64,000 nt of DNA, taken from UBA1309 sp047605645 (lineage in GTDB: Bacteria > Bacteroidota > Bacteroidia > Bacteroidales > Dysgonomonadaceae). Each line of letters starts with the position of its first letter. Position 1 is the stretch's first letter. The stretch spans positions 1 to 64,000 of the forward strand of contig JASGFJ010000001.1 in assembly GCA_047605645.1 (NCBI GenBank), read 5' to 3'. Position numbers and translations under genes: made by a program. The notes below the pieces were generated by a model. That model did not search any database and had not been told where the DNA came from. It saw only the letters and a program-made list of their open reading frames with translations. Positions 17,967 through 26,547 of this stretch are shown here, one piece after another.

Positions 17967-18063
17967 CTTTCCATAGCGGTGTTTCTGTGCAAAATGAATA
18001 AAAATTCATTCCTAGGAAGGTATATCAACATGAAAATTGAGATTAATACAGCAGAGGTTTCTT

Positions 18064-19185
18064 TTAGTTCTCAGACTTTTCTTCTCTTTTGGTAGACAGA
18101 CTTGCTATGCATTCGACTTCAATAAGCCATTCGGGACGGCAGACTCTGGCCAAAACAATCACTTGGGGAGTTTCAGGGAAATGTTTATCAAGGAAATCTT
18201 TTACCAAATGGTAATCCGTAAGATTTCGAAGATAAACAATCATTTGTGCTATATTTTTCCCTTCTGCTTCTCCGTCTTTCAAAAGCTGATGAATATTCAG
18301 AAAGAGCCTTTCTGTTTGTTTAATGACATCGTTCCGAAAAATGCAATCTCCTTCTTTGTCAATACTGGCAGTACCTGAAATGAAAATGTGTTTTTTATCT
18401 CCGTAATCTACTTCTGTTGCCCGTTCAAAAGCGACACCGTATTCGTGTGTCGGATTCAGATACTCCGGTGCATGAAGATATCGTATTTTCTCGGGAGAAA
18501 TATCTGTAACAGAAAGGAAATCAATATTGACAGCCGAAGACGGGATTTTCCCTTTCCCTTCAATACCGGTAGATGCGATGAAATGTGTATCATTGGTCAA
18601 GCCATGAAGAGAAAATATACTGTTTCTCGCCTTGACAATTTCTCCATAATTTTTATCTATGTCCCGGGAATAAATCCAGGTACGGATACAATGATCTCTG
18701 AGGTTCAAACCTTCTGTTTCCAATAGCCGGCAATGGCGAGTGAAAGCCTCTTCTGTTTGGGCATAGGGAGACTTGCTTTCAAAATCTGAAATATGTTGGT
18801 AAATAAATTTTCTTCCATCAATTCCTAAAGTGAAATAATCACCCTTTTTTTGGATAGCAATATTTTCTGATTCCAGAAAATAAAGGAGCAGGTTGATTTT
18901 TGTTCCATCCAGAGGAGGTTGCTCAATAATACTCATAATGCAATTATCCAATTGTTCTGTGAAAAGAGGATGTTTGCGAAGAATAGGCTCCTCATTGAGA
19001 TAGTCGCTGAGGAAAACTTTTGAAAACGCCAACTGCCTTTTCTGTAGCTTATATTCTTGAAATAGTTGTTGCATCTGGGAGAAAAGATCATGCAGTTGCT
19101 CATTGAAATCTCCATCAGAATCAGGAACGAGTGAAAAATGGAGCTCAGGAACGTTTGTGCCTGTCAGTGAATAACATTTTTTCAT
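18064..19185 (-). CDS. RidA/chorismatase-like protein
   Basis: The C-terminal part of this 373-residue protein matches the RidA (YjgF) fold. HIFISGTASIDKEG is the RidA-type strand and turn, followed by QTERLFLNIHQLLKDG and the end motif RPEWLIEVECIA. The N-terminal half has no clear family but fits the two-part layout of FkbO/Hyg5-type chorismatases, which are RidA-fold enzymes near 340 residues. It is the last gene of the porin-imelysin-dihaem-CcsBA operon, 16 bases after the ccsA-like gene. Whether it acts as an enamine deaminase, a chorismate hydrolase or something else cannot be told. Confidence 0.65.
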   Translation of the reverse strand: MKKCYSLTGTNVPELHFSLVPDSDGDFNEQLHDLFSQMQQLFQEYKLQKRQLAFSKVFLSDYLNEEPILRKHPLFTEQLDNCIMSIIEQPPLDGTKINLLLYFLESENIAIQKKGDYFTLGIDGRKFIYQHISDFESKSPYAQTEEAFTRHCRLLETEGLNLRDHCIRTWIYSRDIDKNYGEIVKARNSIFSLHGLTNDTHFIASTGIEGKGKIPSSAVNIDFLSVTDISPEKIRYLHAPEYLNPTHEYGVAFERATEVDYGDKKHIFISGTASIDKEGDCIFRNDVIKQTERLFLNIHQLLKDGEAEGKNIAQMIVYLRNLTDYHLVKDFLDKHFPETPQVIVLARVCRPEWLIEVECIASLSTKREEKSEN

Positions 19186-19201
19186 TTTAATGAATTATTT
19201 C

Positions 19202-20353
19202 TTAATTAGAGATGTAGCTGTGCATTCCGGATAACAGAAAACTGACGCCAACGAAAGTCATCAAAACCGATAGAAAAGCAGCAAGACAATAAATACAGAA
19301 TTTTTTTGGTTCAGAGAAAAAGGAAATACTTCCTTTGTGAAGAGGGAAGGCGTACACAAGCATTGTAATTAATGCCCAGGTTTCCTTTGAATCCCATCCC
19401 CAATACCGTCCCCAAGATATATTAGCCCAGACTGCACCGATGAAAATTCCATAAGCAAGCAGCATTAGCGCCGGATAGAGAAGTGTGCTACTCCATGCGT
19501 ACATCTTATCACATTTTTCTTGTCGATATAGGCCGACAGCACTTAGCACTGCTATAATCAAGAGTAAAACATAGGAAACCATAATGACTGAGACATGCAG
19601 TGCCAGCATGGGAGTCCGAAGAATGGGTGTCATCGGATGGATCTGTGAAATAAACAACCAGAAGATTGCGGTGACGACAAACAAGATGAGTACTCCTTTC
19701 CATTTGATTTTTATGAATAATAGCCAAAGCATAGATGCGGCTAAAAGCAGATATCCCGAATAGGTGATGGCAATGCCCCAGGGATCGTGATAAACCAGGA
19801 GGATAGAGCCCCTCTCATCAGAGTCGTATGAGAGTTGATAGAGACGGTAATGGTTGCGGGAATAGATTTTGTTCATTGAGACCGCCATTAAATCCTTTTC
19901 ATTGTTGATGCGGATAAAACTAATGAAATCTGCAGGTTGGCTTGAGTTGTGATGGTGTTTCACTGTGAAATAGACCAGTTTTACCTCAAAAGGGAGCTCT
20001 TGTTGATGGAGTTCGTCTTCTGTGGTATAGCTTGAAGCCGGCTTACCTTCGCGTAAGTGCAGAAATCCTCGTTCAGCTGTGAGGTAAGTAATAAATCCAC
20101 CAGCCAATATGATTAACAGAGATAGATGTAGAATGAACGAAATCGGTTTGCGATAGCATTGTTTGAAAAAAAGGTAAAGAAATCCGCTAATTGCTAATAA
20201 TGCCCATAACCAAATAAACCATACGGAGTGATAAACCTCTCTTAATGCGATCTCTCTACCGTATATCTTTTCAATTATTGTCGCAAAAGAGAGAGTTATA
20301 GGCAGAATAAGTAATAGTCCGAAAGACAGTTTTTTAAGAAAAGAGTATTTCAT
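19202..20353 (-). CDS. Compact CcsB-CcsA (System II cytochrome c biogenesis) protein
   Basis: A 383-residue membrane protein that would export and attach haem to CxxCH motifs outside the membrane. The C-terminal half has the haem-handling tryptophan-rich signature WGRYWGWDSKETWAL and multiple membrane helices, as in CcsA. Residues about 80-215 look like a reduced ResB/CcsB segment, with HYRLYQLSYDSDERGS and DPWGIAITYSGYLLL. Full CcsBA fusions are usually 600-1000 residues, so this is a strongly shortened version. It lies 7 bases downstream of a di-haem cytochrome gene, its obvious client. Confidence 0.8.
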   Translation of the reverse strand: MKYSFLKKLSFGLLLILPITLSFATIIEKIYGREIALREVYHSVWFIWLWALLAISGFLYLFFKQCYRKPISFILHLSLLIILAGGFITYLTAERGFLHLREGKPASSYTTEDELHQQELPFEVKLVYFTVKHHHNSSQPADFISFIRINNEKDLMAVSMNKIYSRNHYRLYQLSYDSDERGSILLVYHDPWGIAITYSGYLLLAASMLWLLFIKIKWKGVLILFVVTAIFWLFISQIHPMTPILRTPMLALHVSVIMVSYVLLLIIAVLSAVGLYRQEKCDKMYAWSSTLLYPALMLLAYGIFIGAVWANISWGRYWGWDSKETWALITMLVYAFPLHKGSISFFSEPKKFCIYCLAAFLSVLMTFVGVSFLLSGMHSYISN

Positions 20354-20360
20354 AATCCAA

Positions 20361-21896
20361 TTAGATAGCTTCCAGAAACTTTACAATTGCATCTCTGTCT
20401 GATTTCGACAAATTTCGAAATCTCTGCACGGCAAATTTAGCATCACTTTGGTTTGTATTGTTTTTATCTCCGGCATGCCACATGATTGCTTCGATGTAGT
20501 TGCGGGCACGCATGTCGTGGAGATGATCGGCAGAACCTGTGCACTTTTCTGATAATCCCCGTCCCCAAAGAGGAGTGGTTCGACACCAGCCTGTTCGGAT
20601 ATCATTGACCATACATAAACGATGCTGAAGCATATCGGTATAAGGCCATATTTTCTGATACGGATAACGAGGTAATTTCCCTTTTAATTTATTGTTTCCG
20701 GTGTAATCATCGCTACCTGTTTTCCAGCTTGGCCTGTGACAGGAGATGCATCCTATCTCATAAAATTTCTTTTTTCCCTGTTGGATAGTTGCGTCATCTA
20801 AGTTCCGGGCAGCCGGGACGGCTAATCCCCGATGCCAGACCATAAATTGGGTAAATTCTTCGTCGCTTAGCTCAGGGGATAATTCTTTGGACATTAAGTA
20901 ATCGAATATTTCGGTTTCACTCATGCCAAGCTTGTTCTGGATGTCTGTGTTCTGCGACATGGCGGTGGCATAAGCTTTTGTTATGTAATGATACGGACGA
21001 TCGGAACGTGTAATATTGAAAATATTCCAAATAGCATTCGAGCCAGGTCCATTTTGCAAAGAACCTCGTGTCAGACCATAAGTGAAACGTCCAAAACGTT
21101 TAATTCCGTCATCTCCTGCATACCAGTTAGCTTCGTCATATTTTGATTCGTTCAGGGTTAAGCCCTGAGCTTTTTGTCTTTGGAATTCGCCTAAAATAGC
21201 AGAGTCGGGAATCGCGTCGAGTAGACCTGTTCCGTAGATACCGATAGTAGACTCCAGGCGTACATCGTAGTTGGAAGGCTTCGGTGTTGTATTGATATAG
21301 GCCGGATCTATGGTTACTTCCGGATATATGAGGCTATATGATTCTCCGTCAGGAAACGTATTATTCCATTCATCGACATAATTGTTCCATTGGATGTTAA
21401 TTCCTTTTTCATCAACAGGAGGAAGAAATGGAGATATGGCACGTGTTTGTGGCATTCCGGTAAGCTCCGGAACAAAGTTTTGTGATGTTTTATCGAAAAC
21501 GACCAGCAGATAGCCATTGCCGTGATCATCTGCGTTGTACCGTTCCATCCGACGCCCATGTCCGTAGCCGGGATGGCAGGTTACGCAAGAACTTCTGACA
21601 AATACAGGTCCGAGTCCACTTCTTACACCAGAAGTTCCGGAATTAAACTTCTTGTCAAAGAAAGCTTCTCCGTAATTAAACATAGTCAGCATTTGATCGT
21701 CATTTTCGACAACCGGAGCCGGTTGTTTATATGCAAACACACCGTCGTCAAAAGAAGTGCCAAGTTCTCCTCCTGTGTAATATTCTTCTGAAAGTTCAGA
21801 AGAGGGAGTGCTTCCTTCCTTATTCTCATCTTTACAAGCAGAGAACAGCAATGCTGCGGCAAGGAATATATGGATAATAAAGCTTTGGGGTTTCAT
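20361..21896 (-). CDS. Di-haem DUF1111-type oxidoreductase lipoprotein
   Basis: A 511-residue lipoprotein (LLFSAC, lipobox C21) with two c-type haem motifs, CVTCH (C104-H108) and CISCH in the C-terminal third. They are set in the DUF1111 context, a distant relative of di-haem cytochrome c peroxidases. It would sit on the periplasmic or outer-membrane side and move electrons to or from a metal or small substrate. DUF1111 proteins are known to occur next to imelysin genes in Proteobacteria. Here the imelysin gene lies 77 bases upstream and the haem-attachment gene 7 bases downstream. Confidence 0.85.
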   Translation of the reverse strand: MKPQSFIIHIFLAAALLFSACKDENKEGSTPSSELSEEYYTGGELGTSFDDGVFAYKQPAPVVENDDQMLTMFNYGEAFFDKKFNSGTSGVRSGLGPVFVRSSCVTCHPGYGHGRRMERYNADDHGNGYLLVVFDKTSQNFVPELTGMPQTRAISPFLPPVDEKGINIQWNNYVDEWNNTFPDGESYSLIYPEVTIDPAYINTTPKPSNYDVRLESTIGIYGTGLLDAIPDSAILGEFQRQKAQGLTLNESKYDEANWYAGDDGIKRFGRFTYGLTRGSLQNGPGSNAIWNIFNITRSDRPYHYITKAYATAMSQNTDIQNKLGMSETEIFDYLMSKELSPELSDEEFTQFMVWHRGLAVPAARNLDDATIQQGKKKFYEIGCISCHRPSWKTGSDDYTGNNKLKGKLPRYPYQKIWPYTDMLQHRLCMVNDIRTGWCRTTPLWGRGLSEKCTGSADHLHDMRARNYIEAIMWHAGDKNNTNQSDAKFAVQRFRNLSKSDRDAIVKFLEAI

Positions 21897-21973
21897 AATT
21901 TATATCTGTCGTAAGGGAAGGAGAACCGATAGATTTATTTGCGATTCTCCTTTATTGTTTTTTTTGTATTTTT

Positions 21974-23140
21974 TTAGTCGGATAATGCATTCTTGGCTTT
22001 TTCCAATTTTTCAAGAAGTACTCCGCAGGCATTCATGGCTGTAAGAGTTGTTGTCGAATTCGCATCAGTCTCAAAATTTTGTATAGCCTCAATTTTGTTT
22101 ATAGCATCGCTTATCGCTGCTTTCACTTCAGTGTCGAGTGTCGCATTTTTGGATTGTATATAATTACTCACTGAATGGCTATTGCTTGATGAGATGGCTC
22201 CTAAATAAGCATTTTTTATACTGCGGATATTGCCCGCAAAATCTACTTTTGAATTGTAGCTGTATTTGGATTCTATATAGTTTTTGTCTTCATCGTTTGC
22301 TCCATAATAAGGTTTCCCTATTTTAGCCGAATAAACCTCATTGGCTATATCAATTGCCCCATCAAGTATTGCAGCTGTGGAAGCCAGAGCTGAAGCAAAT
22401 TTTGAATTAGGGGTTGATTTCATGGTTGTGGCATAAGGCGTTGTGAATTTGCTAATCTGTTCACTGTAATTGCTGATACGTTTAGCAAATGCCAGGTGTG
22501 TGGAGTTCACTTGGTTTTCTCCTTTCCATCCGACCTCGATCAAGCAGCATTGATTTCGCAGGTCTCCAGCTGAGGCCAGGGCGAAAATTATTTCAGCATC
22601 GCTGATGTCTGTTGCTGCTCTGACTTGACCATTTCGAAAAATGATATACTCGAGTCCGTGAAAGCCCAAAATACCATCTTCACTGTCGGAGGTTCCCGAT
22701 ACAAGGATATCTCCCGTGTCCGAATTTAGGTTATTGATAATGGTGGTGTTGTTTAGCACGGCTTGCAAGGATGTTTCTACCATTGGCCAAGTGTCGATGT
22801 GAGGATCGATCCCCATAACATCCACCGGTCCGAAAAGGAAAGCTTCGCTTTCTTCCCAGAATACACGGGTCGATTTCCAGATAGAGGCAACTTTCGCTAC
22901 GTTCGCGTCGGTTTTGTTCAGCTTGAGAGCAGATATTGCTTCATAAAGATTGATAGTAGAGCTGCTTAACGAATCGTATGTGGGTAAAACGACACCATCC
23001 ACATATTGAGTGTTGATATTCACTAGCTCCTGTAAATTGGAAGTGTCGTCAACAGATTTCTCGCTTTCGCAAGAATGAAAGGCTAATCCCACGCAGATGC
23101 AGGCAATAGCAGAGAGTGAGCTTCTTAGATTTGTCATCAT
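21974..23140 (-). CDS. Imelysin-family (M75) lipoprotein
   Basis: A 388-residue lipoprotein (LAFHSC, lipobox near C24). The imelysin motif GxHxxE is GFHGLE (H161, E164), and the second conserved region is FWEESEAFLFGPVDVMGIDPHIDTWP. Imelysins (EfeO/IrpA relatives) are tied to iron uptake, with the GxHxxE site likely binding metal; protease activity is doubtful for most members. It lies 44 bases downstream of the porin gene and 77 upstream of the di-haem gene, consistent with a shared metal-acquisition task at the cell surface. Confidence 0.88.
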   Translation of the reverse strand: MMTNLRSSLSAIACICVGLAFHSCESEKSVDDTSNLQELVNINTQYVDGVVLPTYDSLSSSTINLYEAISALKLNKTDANVAKVASIWKSTRVFWEESEAFLFGPVDVMGIDPHIDTWPMVETSLQAVLNNTTIINNLNSDTGDILVSGTSDSEDGILGFHGLEYIIFRNGQVRAATDISDAEIIFALASAGDLRNQCCLIEVGWKGENQVNSTHLAFAKRISNYSEQISKFTTPYATTMKSTPNSKFASALASTAAILDGAIDIANEVYSAKIGKPYYGANDEDKNYIESKYSYNSKVDFAGNIRSIKNAYLGAISSSNSHSVSNYIQSKNATLDTEVKAAISDAINKIEAIQNFETDANSTTTLTAMNACGVLLEKLEKAKNALSD

Positions 23141-23184
23141 AAATAATTGTTTTATAGTAAGAATGTATTGTGGCGTTTGTTCGT

Positions 23185-24543
23185 TTAATTAAAGAATCCG
23201 GCATAGGCTATTCCGATAGAAAAGCTGTTTTCGTTATTAAAAGGATGCTTTAGAAGTCCTGCTGCATATTCAGCTTTCACGACAATCTCTTTGATGGGAA
23301 AGTAGTTGATTCCCCCTACAATTTTCTGACGTTGTGTCCAACCTGCACTGACAATGTTTTCTGCTGTTTTGAACATGGAGTCATAATATTCATAACGACC
23401 AAATACGTAACATTTTTGTTTCTCATTGTGCATCTTTTGGATTTGTGAGAAAAAATCGTATCCGATTTCAAATCCGGCACACAGTGCATCAGAAGCTACG
23501 TTTGATCTGGCCGAAGGTGAGTATTTTGACAGGCTTTTATTGTAAGTAGAAATAACCTCAGAGTTCATCAGGTGTCCATAATCGAAATATCCCCGCGATA
23601 TTATATTGTGTCCTTTGTAGTCGAAATCAAAAGCACCGATATAGACGGTTCCTTTGATATCTTTAAATTTCGATGATTGGCTGGGTTGCATACTATTCTT
23701 GAAGCTTTGCCCGCAATATCCGCTTAAGCCAAGCCGCAAACCCTTTATAGAATAGTTGTCAAGTCTCACTACACCTGCCAGTTTGTTGGCTACTTTAAAT
23801 TCATAGGGTGAAGCGGAACCTCCTTGTATCCAATTCCGACGATTAAACATTTCCGAGTCCAGTCCCGGGACAACCTGAATTTCATATTTCCATTTTTTAG
23901 ATAAAAATCCCCAGAGGCTTATCCCCGTTTCGTGCCAGGTGCAGGGTAGAATTGTATTTTCTCCTTCAGGACGATAGACCGTGAAGAACTGGTTTGGTAA
24001 GTGGTTCCCATTGGTATATCCAATAGGGACTATAATGTGTCCCATCCTGAGATTGAAGGTGCTATTGAATGTTTTCTCTATCCAAAACTGCTCCAGGGCC
24101 ACTTCGCCTCCACGTTCTATCTCAGACTCATATTCCCCGGATTCTTCGGCTTCAAGTTCTACTGCTGCTTCAGAGCCTCCGTGTTCGAACTCTATTTCCG
24201 TATTCATTCGCCAGCCTTTTCCGAATTCATAGCCAAGAAACAGGGTGACATGAGGCAGGTCGGTACGTCCGTGGCTTCCGTTGTTTTTATAAATTTCCGG
24301 TTGTGAATAGCGGTTGAAATTATCGCTATAGAAATTACGTGAATATACTGCTTCTCCATAGCCACCTATCTTCAGTCGGGAGAGAGAAGTATATAGTTTA
24401 AGTAAATTTTCTGCCTTATCAGCCGGGATTTTTACTTCAATTTCTCTGGATAATGTAGAGTCTTGGTTTTGGGCTGTCAGATGGCTCGTGTATAAGGTAA
24501 ATGACAGGACAAAAAGAAGGATTTTAGAAAGTTTTTTGACCAT
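23185..24543 (-). CDS. Outer-membrane porin-like beta-barrel, first gene of imelysin operon
   Basis: A 452-residue protein with a signal peptide (ending ...SHLTAQNQD), then a short helical part (about residues 35-55). A beta-barrel follows: GGYGEAVYSRNF, HVTLFLGYEFGKGWRMNTEIEFEH and a C-terminal strand ending in FN, the outer-membrane sorting type. An acidic loop (AAVELEAEESGEYESEIE, about residues 125-143) is striking and could attract cations. It heads the five-gene operon and has a clear promoter. It is probably a specific channel or receptor for the imelysin system's substrate; iron is a guess from context. Confidence 0.7.
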   Translation of the reverse strand: MVKKLSKILLFVLSFTLYTSHLTAQNQDSTLSREIEVKIPADKAENLLKLYTSLSRLKIGGYGEAVYSRNFYSDNFNRYSQPEIYKNNGSHGRTDLPHVTLFLGYEFGKGWRMNTEIEFEHGGSEAAVELEAEESGEYESEIERGGEVALEQFWIEKTFNSTFNLRMGHIIVPIGYTNGNHLPNQFFTVYRPEGENTILPCTWHETGISLWGFLSKKWKYEIQVVPGLDSEMFNRRNWIQGGSASPYEFKVANKLAGVVRLDNYSIKGLRLGLSGYCGQSFKNSMQPSQSSKFKDIKGTVYIGAFDFDYKGHNIISRGYFDYGHLMNSEVISTYNKSLSKYSPSARSNVASDALCAGFEIGYDFFSQIQKMHNEKQKCYVFGRYEYYDSMFKTAENIVSAGWTQRQKIVGGINYFPIKEIVVKAEYAAGLLKHPFNNENSFSIGIAYAGFFN

Positions 24544-24580
24544 TTTCTTTTTGCTATTAACAATGATGAATATTTTGTAG

Positions 24581-24650
24581 CAAATTTAGATGGTTGGGAA
24601 AGGTGGCGCAATACCTAAAACTTGTGAAAAAATTGCAAGAAGATACCTAA
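24581..24650 (-). promoter_or_regulatory. Promoter and direct repeats of the imelysin operon
   Basis: Minus strand: -7 box TAAATTTG (24581-24588) and -33 TTGC (24608-24611), 19 bases apart. ATACCTAA occurs at 24611-24618 and again at 24643-24650, a 32-base period (about three helical turns). The nearer copy abuts the -33 box at the same distance as the ATACC half-site in front of pstS and the sulfur-operon porin, but no GGTAT partner follows. Confidence 0.55.
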
Positions 24651-24756
24651 TTTTAATGATCTGAAAAGAATGGTTATAATGTTGTGTTTTAACATATCCT
24701 GAGGGCGGATTCTTTTCAATATAGAAATCTTTCCTGTAAATAGTAGCTTTGTGTCA

Positions 24757-24996
24757 ATGCAAAAGCCCTTTCTAAGGCACTTTTGTGTGAAAAAGATACC
24801 ATTTCGAAAAACCTGCTCGAAATGTGAACGTAAATGGAACACATCCATTAAAATTTACAAACAATTGCTAAAGCGCGCACCTGATTTTATTGAAGACCAG
24901 AATGCGTATGGTTTTATTCGAATCAAGGCCGATTGTTATCTTTATGGAGGTTCTGTATTTGTCTATGGCAGCTTTTGCTACAACTTTAAGAAGTAA
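24757..24996 (+). CDS. Possible small zinc-ribbon-like protein
   Basis: A frame of 79 residues contains KTCSKCERKW, a single CxxC pair, and a C-terminal stretch rich in Tyr, Gly and Lys. A TAGCTTTG box lies only 6 bases before the start, which would make the message nearly leaderless. No family is recognised, and a minus-strand frame overlaps part of it. It fills the otherwise gene-free stretch 24651-25007. I treat it as doubtful. Confidence 0.25.
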   Translation: MQKPFLRHFCVKKIPFRKTCSKCERKWNTSIKIYKQLLKRAPDFIEDQNAYGFIRIKADCYLYGGSVFVYGSFCYNFKK

Positions 24997-25007
24997 TATT
25001 TCTCTGG

Positions 25008-26360
25008 TTAGCGGGTGTGCATGATCTTTTTATAAATAAGGGAAAACCATAAAGGAAGAATACTTCCTTTTAAGATAGAGGAAACCGTAATTGCCCACCA
25101 TACACCGAGAATACCCATTTTTTCTCCCAAAAAATAGGCTAACGGAATGCGTACGGCATTAAAGGAGATACTGATGACTGCGGGAGGAATCGTGCGTCCA
25201 ACACCGTTAAACATTCCTTGCGTGGTGAGCTCGGACATCATGAAAACCTGCGATAATCCGACGATGGCTAGATATTGTGCTCCTGCTGAAATGGCATTGC
25301 TTTCGTGTACAAAAAGAGAAAAAATAGGCCCTCCCGCAAACACAAATGCAGCGGTGATGAACAAGCCGAATATGCCCATCAGGATCATGGTCACCGTGTA
25401 TGCTCTTCTTGCCCGTTCCAGTTTGCCGGCAGCATAATTCTGTGCAACAAATGCCCCTAAGGCCGTACCGAATCCTTGTGAAGTGTTCCAGTTGACCCCT
25501 TCGATCTGTCCTCCGGTGGTCTGGCTCATCAATCCGATATGCCCGTCATAGATGGAAGCTACACGTGCTAGTGTCATATTGATGACTGCATAGAGTGCAT
25601 TCATCAGGGAAACGGGAGTTCCTAGGTGGATAATTTTGAATACATACCTCCATTTTGGGAAAATGAAGAAATGAAATTTGCCGAATGACGATTTGCCGAA
25701 CTTCAGATTGAGAACAAAAATGCCGAGTACCAGATATTGTGCGCAGACAGTGCCCCATGCGGCTCCGAACATATCCATTTTGGGGACAATTCCCCATCCG
25801 AAAATAAATAAAGGATCGAGAATCATATTCAGGATTAATCCGGTGGTGTTGAAACGAAAAGGAATGTCGCTCCTTCCTCCTCCATTGTATATACCTGAAA
25901 AATTATTGGAAAGGAAGACACAGGGAACACACAGGCTAATGATTCGCAGATAAGTGCCCGCATGTTCGGTTATATTTTCCGATAGCTTGAAAAATGAAAT
26001 AATATTGTCGGAAAAAATATACATGACCACAGCGACCAGGATTCCGAAAGCAAAAGAAAGCGTCGTCGTATGAGAGGCATATTGAAATGCGCGTTTCTGT
26101 TTTTGTGCACCTACGCTCTGTCCGATGGTGATTTCGGAAGCAACTTTTGTAAGGATGGCCAGTGTCGTGACTAACCACATCAGCATAGCCACTGAACCGA
26201 CAGCCGCGATGGCTTCGCTGCCCAGATGTCCGACCCAAAAGATAGAAAGCAGATTGTATGCCATTTGTGCAAAACTTGTTCCCATGATGGGAAGGGCAAG
26301 CTTGATAAGCTGGCGCATAATAGGTCCTTCTGTCAGATTGAGTATGCCTGATTTTCTCAT
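25008..26360 (-). CDS. MATE-family multidrug/Na+ antiporter
   Basis: A 450-residue inner-membrane transporter with two six-helix MatE halves. Typical segments are PIMGTSFAQMAYNLLSIFWVGHLGSEAIAA split across helices 1-2, and the second-half GLSQVFMMSELTTQGMFNGVGRT. It exports organic cations or drugs using a Na+ or H+ gradient; the substrate is unknown. The start at 26360 (MRKSGILNLTEGP) follows an AAGGAAAT ribosome site. A longer frame to 26489 would run back through the promoter box and is rejected. Confidence 0.9.
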   Translation of the reverse strand: MRKSGILNLTEGPIMRQLIKLALPIMGTSFAQMAYNLLSIFWVGHLGSEAIAAVGSVAMLMWLVTTLAILTKVASEITIGQSVGAQKQKRAFQYASHTTTLSFAFGILVAVVMYIFSDNIISFFKLSENITEHAGTYLRIISLCVPCVFLSNNFSGIYNGGGRSDIPFRFNTTGLILNMILDPLFIFGWGIVPKMDMFGAAWGTVCAQYLVLGIFVLNLKFGKSSFGKFHFFIFPKWRYVFKIIHLGTPVSLMNALYAVINMTLARVASIYDGHIGLMSQTTGGQIEGVNWNTSQGFGTALGAFVAQNYAAGKLERARRAYTVTMILMGIFGLFITAAFVFAGGPIFSLFVHESNAISAGAQYLAIVGLSQVFMMSELTTQGMFNGVGRTIPPAVISISFNAVRIPLAYFLGEKMGILGVWWAITVSSILKGSILPLWFSLIYKKIMHTR

Positions 26361-26391
26361 TGATTTCCTTTGCTTATTTTGAAAAGAGTCA

Positions 26392-26399
26392 CAAAGATA
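26392..26399 (-). promoter_or_regulatory. MATE gene -7 box
   Basis: Minus-strand TATCTTTG fits TAnnTTTG and lies 31 bases before the start at 26360. Confidence 0.5.
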
Positions 26400-26479
26400 G
26401 TTAAAATGAGAATAAAGAAAGAGGTCATAGAGAGATTTTATAGAGGACGAATGGTATTTTGTTGCAGGTGTTGAACGAG

Positions 26480-26516
26480 AAAAAGGCACCTCGCAATTTT
26501 ATCTTGCAGAGATGTC
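26480..26516 (-). terminator. Terminator of the thioredoxin-like lipoprotein gene
   Basis: Minus strand: GACATCTC and GAGGTGCC form the outer stem (one mismatch, one or two wobbles), GCAA and TTGC the inner stem, followed by TTTTT. It starts about 30 bases after the upstream gene's stop. Confidence 0.7.
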
Positions 26517-26547
26517 TTTTATCCGTTTTTTTTTAAAAGATGAGCGT

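Noticed and set aside
26361..26489. 43-residue N-terminal extension of the MATE protein
   Set aside because: The extension runs through the promoter box and towards the upstream terminator and lacks homology; MRKSGILNLTEGP with an AAGGAAAT site is the better start.
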